33,694 bases of DNA from Lachnospiraceae bacterium (GTDB lineage Bacteria > Bacillota > Clostridia > Lachnospirales > Lachnospiraceae): assembly GCA_017612555.1 (NCBI GenBank), contig JAGAFR010000041.1:1-33694 (forward strand), in the 5' to 3' direction. The notes beneath the pieces are model-generated. The model did not search any database, was not told where the DNA came from, and saw only the letters and a list, made by a program, of their open reading frames with translations. Positions 32,240 through 33,694 of this stretch are shown in pieces (positions within the stretch are counted from its first letter, which is position 1; every line of letters begins with the position of its first letter). The position numbers were made by a program, and so were the translations under genes.

Positions 32240-33321
32240 GTAAGCATCTCCCTTCTTTGTTTTCTTACGATGTTTTTAAGATCGCGGACTATTCGTTCTC
32301 CCCGGAATAGATCTTTGTATATGTTCACGTTGTTACAATGCTTTAACTGTCCGAGTCTTGACAGGATGCTCTCTGCCATCCTGGGGCTTACCCTTTTTCC
32401 CTCTCTCACCCTTTTTCGGTATCTGGCTATCGCTCTTTTTGTTCGCAAGAGATTATGCTTTCTCGGGATCGTGTATCCCCTTCCGTATCTATAGCCCACT
32501 GAGTTCGGCATTCGTCCTTCGGGGCATTTAGTACTTATCACGGGATAGATCTGCCAGTCTCCTTTAAGTTCAAGATCGTGCCCTGCAAGCCATGCTTCGA
32601 TCATTGCTTTGAGCTTACGCAGCTTCCGCTTGTTTGGTCCGAATATTGTCAGGTTATCCATGTACCTGACGTAGTGGCTGCATAATCCACTCTGCCTTAT
32701 CATGACGTCGAGAGGTTGAAGGACGGTGTTTGCAAACCACTGTGACGGGTACGCTCCTATCTTTATTCCGTCTTTTGTGATCCGGTGTATAAGGTCAAGC
32801 GTCTTCCTGTCTTTGATGAGTGATCTCATCCGGTTCATTACAATATCCGGCGAAAGACTATCGTAAAAGTGCCGGATATCTCCGCAGAAACAATACCGGG
32901 TTCCTTTGATATCGCTTGTCATCCATCCTTCTATTGCTCTCTGAGCGTAGTGGGTTCCCCTTCCTCTTATGCTTCCGCAACAATATCGATCCATGCCCCT
33001 CATCAGAGTTGGCTGTATAACCTGTATCAATGCGTGGTGTACATATTGATCCGGCCATTGGATGGGTTCTGATATTGTCCGCCATTTTCTTGCGCTTGCA
33101 TCGTATCTCTCAACTATGCGCGGCGGTTTTTGTACAAAACCGTCCGTGATGATCTTTCTTAAATGTTTGATCCTTACTTCTTTGGTTCTCTCAACCCATG
33201 CGGTTGTTTTGTTCGGCTGATGTCTCGAATGCCATCGATGTGATCTATTGACCTCATCTATTGCTTTTGCAAGATTCTGATCTGATATAAGTACCTCAAA
33301 CAGATTTCCTGCTCTTTTCAA
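32185..33321 (-). CDS. DGR-type reverse transcriptase
   Basis: A 378-residue reverse transcriptase. Fingers and palm motifs are in order: RTISEPIQWPDQYVHHALIQ (about 81-100), CCGSIRGRGTHYAQRAIEGW (114-133), motif A CGDIRHFYDSL with D148, motif B IGAYPSQWFANTVLQPLD (188-205) and motif C RYMDN (219-223). The IGxxxSQ form of motif B is the mark of diversity-generating retroelements, as opposed to retrons or group II introns. Motif C has Asn at the second acidic position (YMDN instead of YMDD). No maturase, endonuclease or RNase H domain is attached. The start is a TTG at 33321, 9 bases after a perfect AGGAGG (33336-33331). The template repeat lies directly upstream. Confidence 0.95.
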   Translation of the reverse strand: MKRAGNLFEVLISDQNLAKAIDEVNRSHRWHSRHQPNKTTAWVERTKEVRIKHLRKIITDGFVQKPPRIVERYDASARKWRTISEPIQWPDQYVHHALIQVIQPTLMRGMDRYCCGSIRGRGTHYAQRAIEGWMTSDIKGTRYCFCGDIRHFYDSLSPDIVMNRMRSLIKDRKTLDLIHRITKDGIKIGAYPSQWFANTVLQPLDVMIRQSGLCSHYVRYMDNLTIFGPNKRKLRKLKAMIEAWLAGHDLELKGDWQIYPVISTKCPEGRMPNSVGYRYGRGYTIPRKHNLLRTKRAIARYRKRVREGKRVSPRMAESILSRLGQLKHCNNVNIYKDLFRGERIVRDLKNIVRKQRREMLTWNMFLAAQSEEECCKKH

Positions 33322-33460
33322 GGGATATAACCTCCTTTTAGCATTACGGACGTTCCAGCGCCCTGTTGGGTGTACTAGCCCGTTCCCTTATTCGCTCATC
33401 TTCACCATGAGGTGCGCGATATCCTGTGCTCGGATCAAGAGGTTTAGCTTACTAAAATGG

Positions 33461-33600
33461 CGACAGCCGTGGTTCGCGTTCGAGTTGGAAGTACTCGTGT
33501 AGTTCACGTAGAACAGCCCGTGATTGCCGTTCTGGTTATAATTGCCACCAACGTACAGGCACGGGTTAGACGCGTTGAAGTTCCAGTTATCGCACGAATG
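33461..33600 (-). repeat. DGR template repeat (TR)
   Basis: Read on the minus strand in the target protein's frame, this stretch encodes a C-type-lectin-like variable region: DNWNFNASNPCLYVGG, NYNQNGNHGLFYVN and TSTSNSNANHGCR. It holds 12 AAC/AAT codons within about 50, the expected excess of adenine-first, adenine-second codons in a DGR template. The right boundary (33461) is set by the end of identity with the target gene fragment at 33682-33694; the other boundary is approximate because most of the variable repeat is outside the window. The 73-residue frame at 33388-33609 is this repeat and not a separate gene. The spacer to the reverse transcriptase (33322-33460) holds a small hairpin CTCAT/ATGAG and no gene. 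Confidence 0.88.
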
Positions 33601-33633
33601 CCACAGCATTGCACAGGATACCCCGATTTATTA

Positions 33634-33653
33634 TGAGGGGGCAGTCCCCCTCA
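33634..33653. repeat. perfect hairpin/cruciform after the DGR variable repeat
   Basis: TGAGGGGG, loop CAGT, CCCCCTCA: an 8-base-pair perfect stem with a 4-base loop, 28 bases downstream of the variable repeat end. DGR targets characterised so far need a hairpin or cruciform of this size just after the variable repeat for efficient homing. It could also help terminate the target gene transcript. Confidence 0.75.
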
Positions 33654-33673
33654 AACTCCCCCTTAAGGGAGTT
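33654..33673. repeat. second hairpin spanning the target stop codon
   Basis: AACTCCC, 6-base loop CCTTAA, GGGAGTT: a 7-base-pair perfect stem that abuts the hairpin at 33634-33653 without a gap and includes the target gene stop codon in its loop. Confidence 0.6.
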
Positions 33674-33694
33674 CTAGGAGACGACAGCCGAGGC
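33663..33694 (-). CDS. 3' end of the DGR target gene with the end of its variable repeat (VR)
   Basis: On the minus strand the last codons before the edge read (x)GC-LGCRLLELP-stop, with the stop codon TAA at 33665-33663. Aligned to the template (..N-H-G-C-R), 13 bases (33694-33682) match except at the two template adenines: AAC reads xGC and CAC reads CTC. Both changes are A-to-N and all 11 non-adenine bases are identical, the signature of a diversified VR. The remainder of the target, expected to be a tail-fibre or surface adhesin with a C-type-lectin fold, is outside the window. Short overlap limits certainty. Confidence 0.75.
   Translation of the reverse strand, partial: LGCRLLELP

Noticed and set aside
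32185-33321. Retron or group II intron reverse transcriptase
   Set aside because: Motif B is IGxxxSQ, no maturase or endonuclease domain or msr/msd-type structure is seen, and a template/variable repeat pair is present.
33388-33609. 73-residue open frame rich in Asn
   Set aside because: It is the DGR template repeat plus spacer; its open frame mirrors the target gene. No ribosome binding site precedes it.

Overview
The window looks like a chromosome segment of a motile, moderate-GC Clostridia bacterium, most likely Lachnospiraceae (Butyrivibrio-like). This rests on protein style, Shine-Dalgarno signals and gene content, not on a marker gene. Bases 1 to about 28,100 are chromosomal. From about 28,103 to the right edge is the end of a prophage inserted in a tRNA-Lys gene.

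Region 1 (1-2.9 kb, minus strand): the first 12 codons of a gene running off the left edge, preceded by an envelope operon. The operon holds a membrane-anchored glycerophosphodiesterase-like protein, a small membrane protein and an LTA-synthase/OpgB-type phosphoglycerol transferase. Region 2 (2.95-6.3 kb, plus strand): a TetM/EF-G-like GTPase, tRNA-Leu(UAG) and a CPA2-type cation/proton antiporter. Region 3 (6.3-15.3 kb, minus strand): a tight six-gene operon of exported or membrane enzymes, in order a secreted subtilase, an unknown lipoprotein, an S41 peptidase lipoprotein, a membrane GDPD, an S33 alpha/beta hydrolase lipoprotein and a CPBP protease.

Region 4 (15.4-17.2 kb): a DUF2156 protein, a 95-residue protein ending in a FliM/FliY-like LSQEEVDALLNG motif, and an Rrf2 regulator. 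Region 5 (17.1-28.0 kb): a signalling block with a hybrid histidine kinase, an HD-GYP phosphodiesterase, two GGDEF diguanylate cyclases and a tandem-SBP/degenerate-GGDEF/EAL protein. Four of these neighbours make or break c-di-GMP, each behind a different extracytoplasmic sensor.

Region 6 (28.1-33.7 kb): the prophage end. It begins with a 3' fragment of tRNA-Lys (attachment site), a possible short RNA and a hicAB toxin-antitoxin pair. The lysis module follows (CHAP+GH25 endolysin, LLH-type holin, small membrane and coiled-coil proteins). At the right edge is a diversity-generating retroelement (DGR): a reverse transcriptase with the DGR-type IGxxxSQ motif, an Asn-codon-rich template repeat, twin hairpins, and the last codons of the variable target gene. 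The target codons match the template over 13 bases except at its two adenines, which is the signature of adenine-specific mutagenic retrohoming. The DGR is the most interesting system here; the rest of its target gene lies just beyond the right edge.

Several genes (2898, 2964, 19283, 28011) have a -10-like box only 6-7 bases before the ATG and little or no Shine-Dalgarno sequence, suggesting leaderless mRNAs.
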